Assembly (NCBI RefSeq): GCF_003062295.1
Contig: NZ_PYCN01000022.1
Location: 62,001-126,000 of the forward strand
DNA from: Bradyrhizobium algeriense
Lineage (GTDB): Bacteria > Pseudomonadota > Alphaproteobacteria > Rhizobiales > Xanthobacteraceae
Direction of reading: 5' to 3'
Length of the DNA stretch: 64,000 bases
Shown one piece after another: positions 24,653 through 33,349 of this stretch. Every line of letters starts with the position of its first letter. The stretch's first letter is position 1. A program made the position numbers and the translations under genes. Under the pieces are notes generated by a model. That model was not told the origin of the DNA, did no database searches, and was given only the letters and a program-made list of their open reading frames with translations.

Positions 24653-25795
24653 TCAGATGTGGTAGGTTCTGAGCGGCGGGATGCCGTTGAACGCCACCGA
24701 CGAGTAGGTCGACGTATAGGCCCCGGTGCCTTCGATCAGCAGCTTGTCGCCGATCTCGAGCGTCACCGGAAGCGGATACGGCATCTTCTCGTACAGCACG
24801 TCGGCGGAATCGCAGGTCGGCCCCGCGAGCACGCACGGCGTCATGTCCGCGCCGTCATGCGGCGTGCGGATGGCGTAGCGGATCGACTCGTCCATCGTCT
24901 CGGCGAGACCGCCGAACTTGCCGATGTCGAGATACACCCAGCGCACCTCGTCCTCGTCGCTTTTCCTGGAGATCAGAACGACTTCGGTCTCGATCACGCC
25001 GGCGTTGCCGACCATGCCGCGGCCCGGCTCGATGATGGTCTCCGGGATCTGGTTGCCAAAGTGCTTGCGCAGCGCACGGAAGATCGACCGGCCGTATTGC
25101 ACGACCGGAGGAACGTCCTTGAGGTACCTGGTCGGGAAGCCGCCGCCCATGTTGACCATGGACAGGCTGATCCCGCGCTCCGCGCAGTCCCGGAACACCG
25201 TCGAGGCCATCGCCAGCGCGCGGTCCCACGCCTTCACCTTGCGCTGCTGCGAGCCGACATGGAACGAGATGCCGACCGGCTCCAGGCCCAGACGCTTGGC
25301 GAGGTCGAGCACCTCGACCGCCATCTCCGGGTCGCAACCGAACTTGCGCGACAGCGGCCACTCGGCGCCTGCGCAGTCATAAAGAATGCGGCAGAACACC
25401 TTGGCGCCGGGGGCGGCACGAGCGACCTTTTCGACCTCGGCGGCGCAGTCGACCGCGAACAGGCGAATGCCGAGCGCGAAGGCGCGCGCGATGTCACGCT
25501 CCTTCTTGATCGTATTGCCATAGGAGATGCGGTCAGCCGTCGCACCGGCAGTCAGCGCCATTTCGATCTCGGCGACGGTGGCCGTGTCGAAGCACGAGCC
25601 CATCGAGGCCAAAAGCGACAGCACTTCCGGCGCCGGGTTTGCCTTCACCGCGTAGAACACGCGGCTGTCCGGCAAGGCCTTCGCGAAGGTCTGGTAGTTG
25701 TCGCGCACGACTTCGAGGTCGACCACGAGGCACGGCTCGGTGTCCTGGCCCTCGCTGCGGCGGTTGCGCAGGAATTCCTGAATACGTTCGGTCAT
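24653..25795 (-). CDS. Ornithine-type PLP-dependent decarboxylase (fold type III)
   Basis: Produces putrescine from ornithine (some homologs also use lysine). The 380-residue protein has the PLP lysine in FYAVKANPAPEVL, HVGSQQ, the PLP phosphate-binding MVNMGGGFPTRY and EPGRGMVGNAG, and the active-site Cys in AGPTCDSADVL, as in eukaryotic-type ornithine decarboxylases. The start at 25795 follows GGAGGG; an in-frame ATG 54 bases upstream has no ribosome site. It likely feeds homospermidine synthase. The long structured leader at 25800-26145 suggests post-transcriptional control. Confidence 0.9.
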   Translation of the reverse strand: MTERIQEFLRNRRSEGQDTEPCLVVDLEVVRDNYQTFAKALPDSRVFYAVKANPAPEVLSLLASMGSCFDTATVAEIEMALTAGATADRISYGNTIKKERDIARAFALGIRLFAVDCAAEVEKVARAAPGAKVFCRILYDCAGAEWPLSRKFGCDPEMAVEVLDLAKRLGLEPVGISFHVGSQQRKVKAWDRALAMASTVFRDCAERGISLSMVNMGGGFPTRYLKDVPPVVQYGRSIFRALRKHFGNQIPETIIEPGRGMVGNAGVIETEVVLISRKSDEDEVRWVYLDIGKFGGLAETMDESIRYAIRTPHDGADMTPCVLAGPTCDSADVLYEKMPYPLPVTLEIGDKLLIEGTGAYTSTYSSVAFNGIPPLRTYHI

Positions 25796-25799
25796 AGCA

Positions 25800-26145
25800 C
25801 CCTCCAAACGGCCCAGCGACGGGACCCGTTCAAATGTGATCTCGGACATGAGTTTGCTGGCGTTGCCGCACGATGGAGACGCGACAAGGCCTTGAACTCA
25901 GACCGAATTGTGCTGCCGTGGATTGGTCGGGAATTTTCCCGCCCGCACACCTGGCAATGAAGGACAAGCCTTTTCAGTAGCCCGCGCCGGCGTTGGAATG
26001 CCGGTAGAGACCAAAAAAGCCCGATCCGTCGTTGCTTTAAGTCGCGTCCCCCGTTGAGAGCGGGGTGCGCCGGTTCGCCTCCGGCTGCCAGTCACGGTTG
26101 CAAAGGATGGCGAGACCTTCGACGGCATCTCTTGAGAGAGATGCT
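25800..26145 (-). promoter_or_regulatory. Structured 5' leader of the decarboxylase gene (possible speF-type RNA)
   Basis: Reading toward the gene, hairpins occur at 26125-26144 (GCATCTCT stem, 8 bp), 26069-26085 (GCCGG stem), 26049-26065 (CCCCG stem), 25987-26004 (CCGG stem) and 25928-25941 (CGGGAA stem). A GGGCTTTTTTGG run near 26015 may act as an attenuator end. Alphaproteobacterial ornithine decarboxylase genes are known to carry the conserved speF RNA motif at this place. No protein is supported in the remaining part of the gap to 26446. Confidence 0.45.
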
Positions 26146-26446
26146 GGCCGCTTATGGAGCGACCCTCGGTTCTTCCACCCCTTGGCGGCTGTCCGGCCTC
26201 TTGTCCGGATACCTACCGACTGACACACGACCACAGGCACGTGCGAAATTGGGCAAGGCTGGAAATAAGACTTTTGATTCTGCTTCGCAACAATTTTTTT
26301 AGGCTGGGGACAGATTTCCCCATGCGTGCTTACAAATTGGTTCTCGGCGCGCGCGGCCGGTGAACAAACATGAATGGACGTTAAGATTTCTGGAAAGATG
26401 CGCGAGCGCTTCAGCGCCTGTGCCGCAGCGCTTTCTTGAATGCGCG

Positions 26447-26707
26447 TCAGGCGCGCTTGAAGAACGGCTCGATGCGTTGCGCGGCGCGGATGAACGCCAC
26501 CATGATCAGCACGCCGATCCCGAACAGCACCGCCTGGAGAATATGCGCGGCGGTGTCGTCGAGGCCGAACAGGATCGCGAGCGCCCAGCCGCCGGCAAAC
26601 GCCGCGCCGAACACTTCGGCGCCGATCAGGATCGCCGCCGAGATGACGGTGATGACGCTCGGCCAGACGATCGCGCGAGAGGAGGTGGAAGCGGGCTGTG
26701 GGCTCAT
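26447..26707 (-). CDS. Small membrane protein with two helices, unknown function
   Basis: The 86-residue protein has a polar start (MSPQPASTSSRAIVW), a first helix (PSVITVISAAILIGAEVFGA) and a second (HILQAVLFGIGVLIMVAFI), ending in a basic tail (RAAQRIEPFFKRA). ATG at 26707 follows AGGA. I recognise no family. It is transcribed away from the oligopeptidase gene. Confidence 0.6.
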   Translation of the reverse strand: MSPQPASTSSRAIVWPSVITVISAAILIGAEVFGAAFAGGWALAILFGLDDTAAHILQAVLFGIGVLIMVAFIRAAQRIEPFFKRA

Positions 26708-26817
26708 GGAAAAGGTCCTGTTCAAGGGGCGCAATCTCTCCGAAAAGGGCCGATCTATCAAGCACAAAAGGCCCAAAAATGCCGCATCGCGTGATATAGA
26801 TTGCCGCATGTTCCAGA

Positions 26818-26870
26818 GCGTTTTTTCGGGCGAAGTGGTGACCGGTTCGCGCTAAAGAAAACGCGTCAAA
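26818..26870. repeat. Second copy of the GCGTTTTCGAGCGAAGTGG-type repeat
   Basis: It contains GCGAAGTGGTGACCGGTTCG and GAAAACGCGTCAAA, matching the element at 21251-21303 with small differences. It is non-coding and lies between two divergent genes. Confidence 0.7.
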
Positions 26871-26885
26871 CCAAAGTTGGAGCCC

Positions 26886-26905
26886 GGCCCTGATCAATCA
26901 GGGCC
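26886..26905. promoter_or_regulatory. Perfect 8-bp inverted repeat upstream of the oligopeptidase
   Basis: GGCCCTGA and TCAGGGCC enclose a TCAA loop, 34 bases before the oligopeptidase start. It could be an operator or a leader hairpin. Confidence 0.35.
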
Positions 26906-26938
26906 GAGAGGGCTCCAGAGGAAAAGACGGGATTTGTG

Positions 26939-29029
26939 ATGTCAGAAACCCTGCAGACGGCAGCCGCTCCGGAAGCCGGAGCAAATCCGCTGCTCCAACC
27001 GTGGCAGACGCCGTTCGAGACGCCGCCTTTCGCCGAGATCGAGCCGGAGCACTTCCTGCCCGCCTTCGAGCGGGCCTTTGCCGACCATGCCGCCGAGATC
27101 GCGGCGATCACCCATGATCCCACCCTGCCGGACTTCGCCAACACCATCACGGCGCTGGAGCGCTCCGGCAAGCTGCTCTCCAAGGTCGCGGCCGTGTTCT
27201 ACGACCTGGTCTCGGCGCACTCCAATCCGGCGATCCTGGAGATCGACAAGGAAGTCTCCTTGCGGATGGCGCGGCACTGGAACCCGATCATGATGAACGC
27301 GGTGCTGTTCGGCCGCATCGCGATGCTGCACGAGAAGCGCGCCAAGCTCGGCCTGACGGCTGAACAGATGCGGCTGCTGGAGCGTACCTACACCAATTTC
27401 TACCGCGCCGGCGCCGGCCTCGACGAGGCCGCCAAGAAGCGGCGGGCCGAGATCAACGAGCGGCTGGCCCAGCTCGGCACCTCGTTCAGCCACCATCTGC
27501 TCGGCGACGAGCAGGACTGGTTCATGGAGCTCGGCGAGGACGACCGCGCCGGTCTCCCCGAAGCCTTCGTCGCCGCGGCGAAGGCGACCGCCGAAGAGCG
27601 GGGCATGGCAGGCAAGGCGATCGTGACGCTGTCGCGCTCTTCAGTCGAGCCGTTCCTGAAGAGTTCGTCGCGCCGCGACCTGCGCGAGAAGGTCTTCAAG
27701 GCCTTCACCGCGCGCGGCGACAATGGCAACGCCAACGACAACAACGCCACGATCGTGGAGATCCTCGAGCTCCGCGAGGAGGCCGCCAAGATCATGGGCT
27801 TTGCGACCTACGCCGCCTACCGGCTGGAGGATTCCATGGCCAAGACGCCGGAAGCGGTGCGCGGCCTGCTGGAGCGGGTCTGGAAGCCGGCCCGGGCGCG
27901 GGCGCTTGCCGACCGCGACGCCCTGCAGGAACTGATCACAGAGGAGGGCGGCAATTTCAGTCTCGCTCCCTGGGACTGGCGCTACTACGCCGAAAAGCTT
28001 CGCCAGCGCCGCGCCGATTTCGACGATGCGGCTATAAAACCCTATCTGGTCCTCGACCACATGATCGAGGCGGCCTTCGACTGCGCCACCCGCCTGTTCG
28101 GGATCACCTTCGCCGAGCGCAAGGACGTTCCGGTCTGGCATCCGGACGTCCGGGTCTGGGAGGTCAAGGACGCCGCCGGCCAGCACAAGGCGCTGTTCTA
28201 CGGCGATTACTTTGCGAGGTCCTCAAAACGCTCCGGCGCCTGGATGACCTCGCTGCGCGACCAGCAGAAGCTCGACGGCGAGACCGCCCCGCTGATCATC
28301 AATGTCTGCAATTTCGCCCGGGGCGCCAATGGCGAGCCGTCGCTGCTGTCGCCGGACGATGCGCGGACGCTATTCCACGAATTCGGCCATGGCCTGCACG
28401 GCATGCTGTCCAACGTGACCTATCCCTCGCTGTCCGGCACGTCCGTGTTCACCGACTTCGTCGAATTGCCCTCGCAGCTCTACGAGCACTGGCAGGAGCA
28501 GCCGCAGGTGCTGCGGCAGTTCGCAAAGCACTACCAGACCGGCGAGCCGCTGCCGGACGACCTGCTGCAGCGCTTCCTCGCCGCGCGAAAATTCAACCAG
28601 GGCTTTGCTACCGTGGAGTTCGTCTCCTCGGCACTGATCGACCTCGAATTCCACACCCAGCCGGCCGCCGCTAGCCGCGACGTCGGCGCGTTCGAGAAGG
28701 CGGAGCTGGAAAAAATCGGCATGCCCGCGGAAATCGCGCTGCGGCACCGGCCCACGCAGTTCGGCCATATCTTCTCCGGCGATCACTATGCGTCCGGCTA
28801 TTACAGCTACATGTGGTCGGAAGTGATGGACGCCGACGCCTTCGGCGCCTTCGAGGAGGCTGGCGACATCTTCGATCCCGCCACCGCCAAACGCCTGCAT
28901 GACGACATCTATTCGTCAGGCGGCTCGCGCGAGCCCGAGGAAGCCTATGTCGCGTTCCGTGGTCGCGAGCCGGAGGCGGACGCGCTGTTGCGGCGGCGAG
29001 GCCTGCTCGAAGCAACACCGGCGGCCTGA
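26939..29029 (+). CDS. dcp: M3 family oligopeptidase (peptidyl-dipeptidase Dcp/OpdA type)
   Basis: The 696-residue cytosolic zinc metallopeptidase cleaves dipeptides or short peptides. The zinc motif HEFGH is at residue 480 (TLFHEFGHGLHGML), with the third ligand Glu in the downstream segment TDFVELPSQLYEHW. The DHYASGYYSYMWSEVMDADA region near the C-terminus is typical of the Dcp/OpdA group. An in-frame GTG directly precedes the ATG at 26939; GAGGAAAAG lies about 15 bases upstream. Two metal-linked genes follow in the same direction. Confidence 0.9.
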   Translation: MSETLQTAAAPEAGANPLLQPWQTPFETPPFAEIEPEHFLPAFERAFADHAAEIAAITHDPTLPDFANTITALERSGKLLSKVAAVFYDLVSAHSNPAILEIDKEVSLRMARHWNPIMMNAVLFGRIAMLHEKRAKLGLTAEQMRLLERTYTNFYRAGAGLDEAAKKRRAEINERLAQLGTSFSHHLLGDEQDWFMELGEDDRAGLPEAFVAAAKATAEERGMAGKAIVTLSRSSVEPFLKSSSRRDLREKVFKAFTARGDNGNANDNNATIVEILELREEAAKIMGFATYAAYRLEDSMAKTPEAVRGLLERVWKPARARALADRDALQELITEEGGNFSLAPWDWRYYAEKLRQRRADFDDAAIKPYLVLDHMIEAAFDCATRLFGITFAERKDVPVWHPDVRVWEVKDAAGQHKALFYGDYFARSSKRSGAWMTSLRDQQKLDGETAPLIINVCNFARGANGEPSLLSPDDARTLFHEFGHGLHGMLSNVTYPSLSGTSVFTDFVELPSQLYEHWQEQPQVLRQFAKHYQTGEPLPDDLLQRFLAARKFNQGFATVEFVSSALIDLEFHTQPAAASRDVGAFEKAELEKIGMPAEIALRHRPTQFGHIFSGDHYASGYYSYMWSEVMDADAFGAFEEAGDIFDPATAKRLHDDIYSSGGSREPEEAYVAFRGREPEADALLRRRGLLEATPAA

Positions 29030-29042
29030 GGTGACATCAACG

Positions 29043-29678
29043 ATGCACAGGTTATTCGGTTTGCTCCTCCTCGCTGCTGGCATCGCGCTTGGCACGGCCA
29101 CCGCCGAGGCGCATCCGCACGTCTGGATCACTGCGAAGAGCGAAGTGGTCTATGCGCCCGACGGCTCGATCACGGGCGTCCGCCACGCCTGGACCTTTGA
29201 CGAAATGTTCACCACCTACGCGCTGCAGGGGCTCGCGACCAAGACCAAGGGCGTCTACACCCGCGAAGAACTGGCGCCGCTGGCGCAGACCAATGTCGAA
29301 TCGCTGAAGGAGTTCAACTTCTTCACCTTCGCCAAGGCCGACGGCAAGAAGGAGAAGTTTGTCGAGCCGGTGGATTATTTCCTCGAATACAAGGACAGCG
29401 AATTGACGCTGCATTTCATGCTGCCGGTCAAGACGCCGTTCAAGGCGAAGCAGACGGCGCTTGAAGTCTTCGACCCGTCCTACTTCATCGACTTCAAGTT
29501 CGACGACAAGGACCCGATCAAGCTCAACGGTGCGCCCGCCGCCTGCAAGATGCAGTTCCAGCGGCCGAATGACGGCACCGCCAATGCGCAACGCCTCAAC
29601 GAAAACAATTTCATGAATGGCGACAATTCCAACTATGGCGCGATGTTCGCCAACAAGATCATGGTTGATTGCCCGTGA
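29043..29678 (+). CDS. DUF1007 family periplasmic protein
   Basis: The 211-residue protein has a signal peptide ending near TATAEA, after which the mature protein begins HPHVWIT, a His pair typical of DUF1007. Other family marks are HAWTFDEMFTTYALQG and the C-terminal AMFANKIMVDCP. Members pair with NicO-type metal transporters and are thought to assist metal binding in the periplasm. It starts 13 bases after dcp and overlaps the NicO gene, so the last two are coupled. Confidence 0.85.
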   Translation: MHRLFGLLLLAAGIALGTATAEAHPHVWITAKSEVVYAPDGSITGVRHAWTFDEMFTTYALQGLATKTKGVYTREELAPLAQTNVESLKEFNFFTFAKADGKKEKFVEPVDYFLEYKDSELTLHFMLPVKTPFKAKQTALEVFDPSYFIDFKFDDKDPIKLNGAPAACKMQFQRPNDGTANAQRLNENNFMNGDNSNYGAMFANKIMVDCP

Positions 29679-30784
29679 GGCGGATGCCCGCCGGCCTTGC
29701 GCGAGGCATAACGGTCACACTTGCCGCGCTTGCGGCCGTCATGGTGTTCGACGCGGCCGTGCACGCCTTGATGGCGCAGAATCCGTTCGGCGGCCCGCGA
29801 CCTTCTGCCGAGCCGCAGGTCGGCGGCGTCATCGGATGGATCCTCGCCAAGCAATCCGAATTCTATCGCGAGATGTCGGCGACCATCCGCGCGGCGAAGT
29901 CGGATGGCAGCGCGGTCTGGACGCTGCTTGGGATTTCCTTTGCCTACGGCGTCTTTCACGCCGCCGGACCCGGCCACGGCAAGGCGGTGATCTCGTCCTA
30001 TCTCGTCGCCAACGAGGAAACCGCGCGCCGCGGCATCGTGCTGTCGTTCGCCTCGGCGTTGCTGCAGGCGCTGGTGGCGGTGGCGCTGGTTGCGGTTCTC
30101 GCCTGGCTGCTTAGTTCTACCGCCAAGACGATGTGCTCCGCGGAGAAGGCGATCGAGATCGCAAGCTACGCCTTGATCGCGGCGTTCGGCGCCCGGCTGG
30201 TCTGGACCAAGGGCGGCGGTTTTATGCGGGCGTTGCAGGCAAAGCCGGCGCCGGCGATGGCGGCTGCGCATCATCATGATCACGATCATCATGATCACAG
30301 CCACGATCACGGCCATCATCACCATGATCACCACCACGGCCCTGACCACGCTCACAGCCACGACCACTCTCACGGTCATGGTCACGTTCACGACGAGCAT
30401 TGCGGCCATTCGCACGGGCCGACGCCGGATCAACTCGCCGGCCCCGGCGGCTGGCGGCGCGGCCTGGGCGCGATCTTCGCCGTCGGCATGCGGCCCTGTT
30501 CGGGCGCGATCCTGGTGCTGGTGTTTTCGCTGGCGCAGGGCCTTTTCCTGGCCGGCATCGCCGCGACCTTCGTGATGGGGCTCGGCACCGCGATTACGGT
30601 CGCAACCATCGCCGTGATTGCCGTGTCCGCCAAGGGTCTTGCCCGCCGGCTCAGCGCCGGACGCGAAGGCGGCGGTGCGCTGATTATGCGCGGCATCGAG
30701 TTCGGCGCGGCTGGCCTGGTGCTGCTGTTCGGCCTCGGCCTGTTGTTCGGCTATCTCGCCGCCGAACGCGCGACGTGTTTGTGA
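29675..30784 (+). CDS. NicO/RcnA-type nickel/cobalt transporter with a His-rich loop
   Basis: The 369-residue membrane protein has two signature halves, HAAGPGHGKAVISSYLVANE and GMRPCSGAILVLVFSLAQGLF, separated by a cytoplasmic loop of about 70 residues that is largely His and Asp (from AHHHDHDHHDHSHDHG onward). NicO proteins move Ni2+ or Co2+, and RcnA types export. GTG at 29675 overlaps the preceding stop; TTG 29669 or ATG 29684 are alternatives. With the DUF1007 gene it forms a periplasmic partner/transporter unit; zinc is also possible. Confidence 0.82.
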   Translation: MRRMPAGLARGITVTLAALAAVMVFDAAVHALMAQNPFGGPRPSAEPQVGGVIGWILAKQSEFYREMSATIRAAKSDGSAVWTLLGISFAYGVFHAAGPGHGKAVISSYLVANEETARRGIVLSFASALLQALVAVALVAVLAWLLSSTAKTMCSAEKAIEIASYALIAAFGARLVWTKGGGFMRALQAKPAPAMAAAHHHDHDHHDHSHDHGHHHHDHHHGPDHAHSHDHSHGHGHVHDEHCGHSHGPTPDQLAGPGGWRRGLGAIFAVGMRPCSGAILVLVFSLAQGLFLAGIAATFVMGLGTAITVATIAVIAVSAKGLARRLSAGREGGGALIMRGIEFGAAGLVLLFGLGLLFGYLAAERATCL

Positions 30785-30794
30785 CTGTGTGGTC

Positions 30795-30917
30795 GTAGCC
30801 CGGAGGGAGCCAACGGGTCGCGCGAATGCGCGCCCGATGACAGGCTCCGCGCAATCAGGGGCCGGAGAGCCCGCGAACGCACCAGTCCCGGATTGCGCTG
30901 CGCTCCATCCGGGCTAC
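30795..30917. repeat. Dispersed GTAGCCCGGATGGAGC-type palindromic repeat, copy 1
   Basis: It begins GTAGCCCGGAGGGAGC and ends with the inverse CTCCATCCGGGCTAC. Copies are at 32157-32245 and 60437-60557. Copies 1 and 3 share a nearly identical internal block of about 44 bases starting AGCCAACGGGTCGCGCG. The remaining part of the gap 30785-31270 holds nothing I can support except the promoter region of the beta-barrel gene. Confidence 0.8.
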
Positions 30918-31270
30918 AAGCTACAAGCGGCGTGACACTTGGTTTGCGTCGACGATTCCGGCGCGAACGGCCGCTTACGAACGAACCCGAGATCGGTTTC
31001 AATCATAAGACGCGCCCAGATGCCGCATGCCGCGTATCGCGTCTATCGATGCACTGGTCACGCTCTTTGCGGCGTGTGACGAATGTAAGAAGTCATTGCA
31101 GCGCAGGCACTTTCGATAGGTTCGCGGCTTCGGATCCCGGGTCCGGATGAACGGTTCGGTCTGGCTGGAATCGTGGAGCCGGCGGTGTGTGATGTCCGCG
31201 CAACAGCATTCTACCTTGGAATGTGTAGATCGTTTCTCCGGGACCGTTTCAGTATCTCAGAGGAACTACC

Positions 31271-32083
31271 ATGAAGAGCTTTCTACTTGGAACGGCAGCA
31301 CTGGCGACGCTGTGTCTGTCGCTTCCGGCGCTTGCCGCCGATCTTCCCGCCCGCGTGACCAAGGCACCCGCCTTGATCGCGGCGGCCTACGACTGGTCCG
31401 GTTTCTATCTCGGCGTTCACGCCGGCTATACGTTCGGTGAAGACGACAACATCTCCACGACCGGACAGGCCGCGGCAAACATCGCCAATGTCGCGGGTGG
31501 TGCACGCCCGGGACAGGTTCGTCTCGATCGCGACGGCTTCATCGGCGGTGGCCAGGCCGGTTACAACTGGCAACTCACCCCGAACTGGGTGGTCGGTCTG
31601 GAAACCGACATCTCCTATGTCGACATTCGCAATGATACGAATGTCGTGACGATCCCGCTGAACGGGATCGGCACGCTCAACAATAACTTCCGCACGCGCA
31701 TGGAATATTTCGGCACCGTGCGCGGCCGCATCGGTTACGCCTGGGACCGCACCCTGCTCTATGCGACGGGTGGTCTCGCCTATGCGGATATCGAGAACAG
31801 CGTCGCGTTCTTCGGTCCCGCCGGACAGCTCCAGTTCGCAGGCAACAATCGCCGTACCGAGGCCGGTTACACCGTCGGCGCCGGCATCGAGCACGCATTC
31901 GCTTCAAACTGGACCGTGAAGGCGGAATATCTGTACTACGATTTCAGGGATGAGACGGTGAACGTTGCCGTCGTTCCCGGCGGCGGCGGCGGTGGCACCG
32001 GCTACAACAGCCGTTTCGAAAACGATGGCCACATCGTGCGCGCCGGCCTGAACTACAAGTTCGGTGCAATGGGCGGGAGGTAG
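31271..32083 (+). CDS. Outer membrane beta-barrel protein, Omp25/RopB-like
   Basis: The 270-residue protein has a signal peptide (MKSFLLGTAALATLCLSLPA, cleavage at ALAADL) and the family block YDWSGFYLGVHAGYTFGEDD. Repeating aromatic beta strands end with GLNYKFGAMGGR, a short extension beyond the usual terminal Phe. It is related to the protein at 4952-5725 but clearly diverged. GAGGAA lies before the ATG, and a terminator follows the stop. Confidence 0.87.
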   Translation: MKSFLLGTAALATLCLSLPALAADLPARVTKAPALIAAAYDWSGFYLGVHAGYTFGEDDNISTTGQAAANIANVAGGARPGQVRLDRDGFIGGGQAGYNWQLTPNWVVGLETDISYVDIRNDTNVVTIPLNGIGTLNNNFRTRMEYFGTVRGRIGYAWDRTLLYATGGLAYADIENSVAFFGPAGQLQFAGNNRRTEAGYTVGAGIEHAFASNWTVKAEYLYYDFRDETVNVAVVPGGGGGGTGYNSRFENDGHIVRAGLNYKFGAMGGR

Positions 32084-32112
32084 AACGCGCATCTGCGACA
32101 TCAACAACGAGA

Positions 32113-32138
32113 AGCCCGGCCTCGCGCCGGGCTTTTTT
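32113..32138 (+). terminator. Rho-independent terminator after the beta-barrel gene
   Basis: An 8-bp stem AGCCCGGC/GCCGGGCT has a CTCGC loop and is followed by a run of T residues. Confidence 0.9.
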
Positions 32139-32156
32139 AGGTGGGTAGTGCGGTCC

Positions 32157-32245
32157 GTAGCCCGGGTGAAGCGCAGCGCAACCCGGGGCCGTAGAGCCCG
32201 CGGGCCCCACCAGTCCCGGATTACGCTGCGCTCCATCCGGGCTAC
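32157..32245. repeat. GTAGCCCGGATGGAGC-type palindromic repeat, copy 2
   Basis: It begins GTAGCCCGGGTGAAGCGCAG and ends CTCCATCCGGGCTAC. The middle differs from copies 1 and 3. It lies between the terminator and the thioesterase gene. Confidence 0.8.
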
Positions 32246-32316
32246 AAGCGGGCGGCTTTATGAAACGGATACGGTGGGCTATGCAGGCGATCGATCATGT
32301 ACAGCCGGAGCCCCCG

Positions 32317-32751
32317 ATGTCACGCGAGCAATTCTGGTTCTTCCATCCCTTCCGCGTGCGCTATTCCGAGATCGACGGCCAGGGCGTCGTCTTCAACGCG
32401 CACTATTTGACCTACTTCGACACCACCATCACCGAGTATTTTCGGGCGCTCGGCTACGATCAGTATGCCGACGCCAAGCAGACGGGCGAGGATTTCCACG
32501 TCGTCAAATCGGTCATTGAATTCAAGGCGCCGGTCCGGTTCGACTGGGAACTGGACGTCGGCGCGCGCGTGGCGCGGATCGGCAACTCGAGCCTCACCTT
32601 CGAACTCGCGATCTTCCTGAAGGGCGGCGATGAGGCGCTCGTGACCGGTGAAATCGTCTGGGTCAACACCAACCAGCAAACCCATCGCCCGGTCCCGATA
32701 TCGAAGGCGATCCGGGAACGGATCGCGGCGCGGGAGCGGCATCTGGCATGA
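32317..32751 (+). CDS. Acyl-CoA thioesterase, YbgC/4-hydroxybenzoyl-CoA thioesterase family
   Basis: The 144-residue hot-dog fold protein has the motif VRYSEIDGQGVVFNAHYLTY, where the Asp of EID is the expected catalytic residue of the YbgC/4HBT group. Later segments (KSVIEFKAPVRFDWELDV, GEIVWVN) also fit. It hydrolyses an acyl- or aroyl-CoA in the cytosol; the substrate is unknown. The start at 32317 follows GGAG; an ATG at 32281 is possible. Confidence 0.82.
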   Translation: MSREQFWFFHPFRVRYSEIDGQGVVFNAHYLTYFDTTITEYFRALGYDQYADAKQTGEDFHVVKSVIEFKAPVRFDWELDVGARVARIGNSSLTFELAIFLKGGDEALVTGEIVWVNTNQQTHRPVPISKAIRERIAARERHLA

Positions 32752-32784
32752 GATTTCTGCCGTTGTCGTACTCGGAACCATCCA

Positions 32785-32895
32785 CGTCATTGCCTGCGAC
32801 AAACGCGAAGCGTTTGCGCAAGGAAGCGAAGCGACGAAGCAATCCAGCTTGGTTCTTGGCGAGGCATGGATTGCTTCGCTTCGCTCGCAATGACG
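32785..32895. repeat. CGTCATTGCGAGGAGCGAAGC-family palindromic repeat, copy 1
   Basis: The left half runs CGTCATTGCCTGCGAC and includes GAAGCGACGAAGCAATCCA; the right half ends with the inverse GGATTGCTTCGCTTCGCTCG before CAATGACG. Another copy lies between gltB and gltD at 54374-54457. Confidence 0.8.
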
Positions 32896-32953
32896 GGGAG
32901 TTACAAAGTCGCGGCGCCTGGGCCCCAAAGGATCAGCGCCGCCTCAGGCGGTG

Positions 32954-33319
32954 CTAGTCGAAGCGCGCCGTTGCAGTCTTGCCATCCGGCAAGGTGAGCT
33001 GAACCGCCCCTTTGAACTTGGCCGGCAGGGCCGTGGCCGCTGTTCCGCTCAGCACGTTCTTTTCCGAGGGAACGAGCGTAATGCGTTCGGCTTTGCCTCC
33101 CAGATTGAAAATGGCGACGCCCTTGAAACCCTTCGGATCGATCGGCTTGTCGTTCTCGCCGATCAGGAAGACTTCAATCGCCGTGTCTTTCGCGACGAGT
33201 TCCACGTGGTATGGACCGGCGTCGGCGACACGCCCGCCATGAGAAGCTTTCGGCTCGTGTGCATAGGCGGGCAGGGCGGCCAGCAGGGCAACACCGAGGG
33301 TGAGATATCTGAACTTCAT
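32954..33319 (-). CDS. Periplasmic protein at the end of the RND efflux operon, unknown family
   Basis: The 121-residue protein has a signal peptide (MKFRYLTLGVALLAALPAYA), after which the mature protein begins HEPKASHGGRV with three nearby His/Glu residues that could bind metal. The rest is predicted beta sandwich. It lies 30 bases downstream of the RND pump gene on the same strand, so it likely serves the same metal resistance. A weak resemblance to the N-terminal domain of the adaptor at 36491-38152 (beta-rich after a His start) is noted, without proof of homology. Confidence 0.7.
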   Translation of the reverse strand: MKFRYLTLGVALLAALPAYAHEPKASHGGRVADAGPYHVELVAKDTAIEVFLIGENDKPIDPKGFKGVAIFNLGGKAERITLVPSEKNVLSGTAATALPAKFKGAVQLTLPDGKTATARFD

Positions 33320-33349
33320 GCGTAGTCTCCTTTGGGAAGATAGGAACGA

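Noticed and set aside
25796..25849. N-terminal extension of the decarboxylase from ATG 25849
   Set aside because: No ribosome site precedes that ATG, while GGAGGG stands just before ATG 25795, where the family N-terminus begins.
26037..26440. Long minus-strand frame across the gap upstream of the decarboxylase
   Set aside because: The frame has low-complexity, coding-unlike composition and overlaps the structured leader and the small membrane protein gene in another frame.
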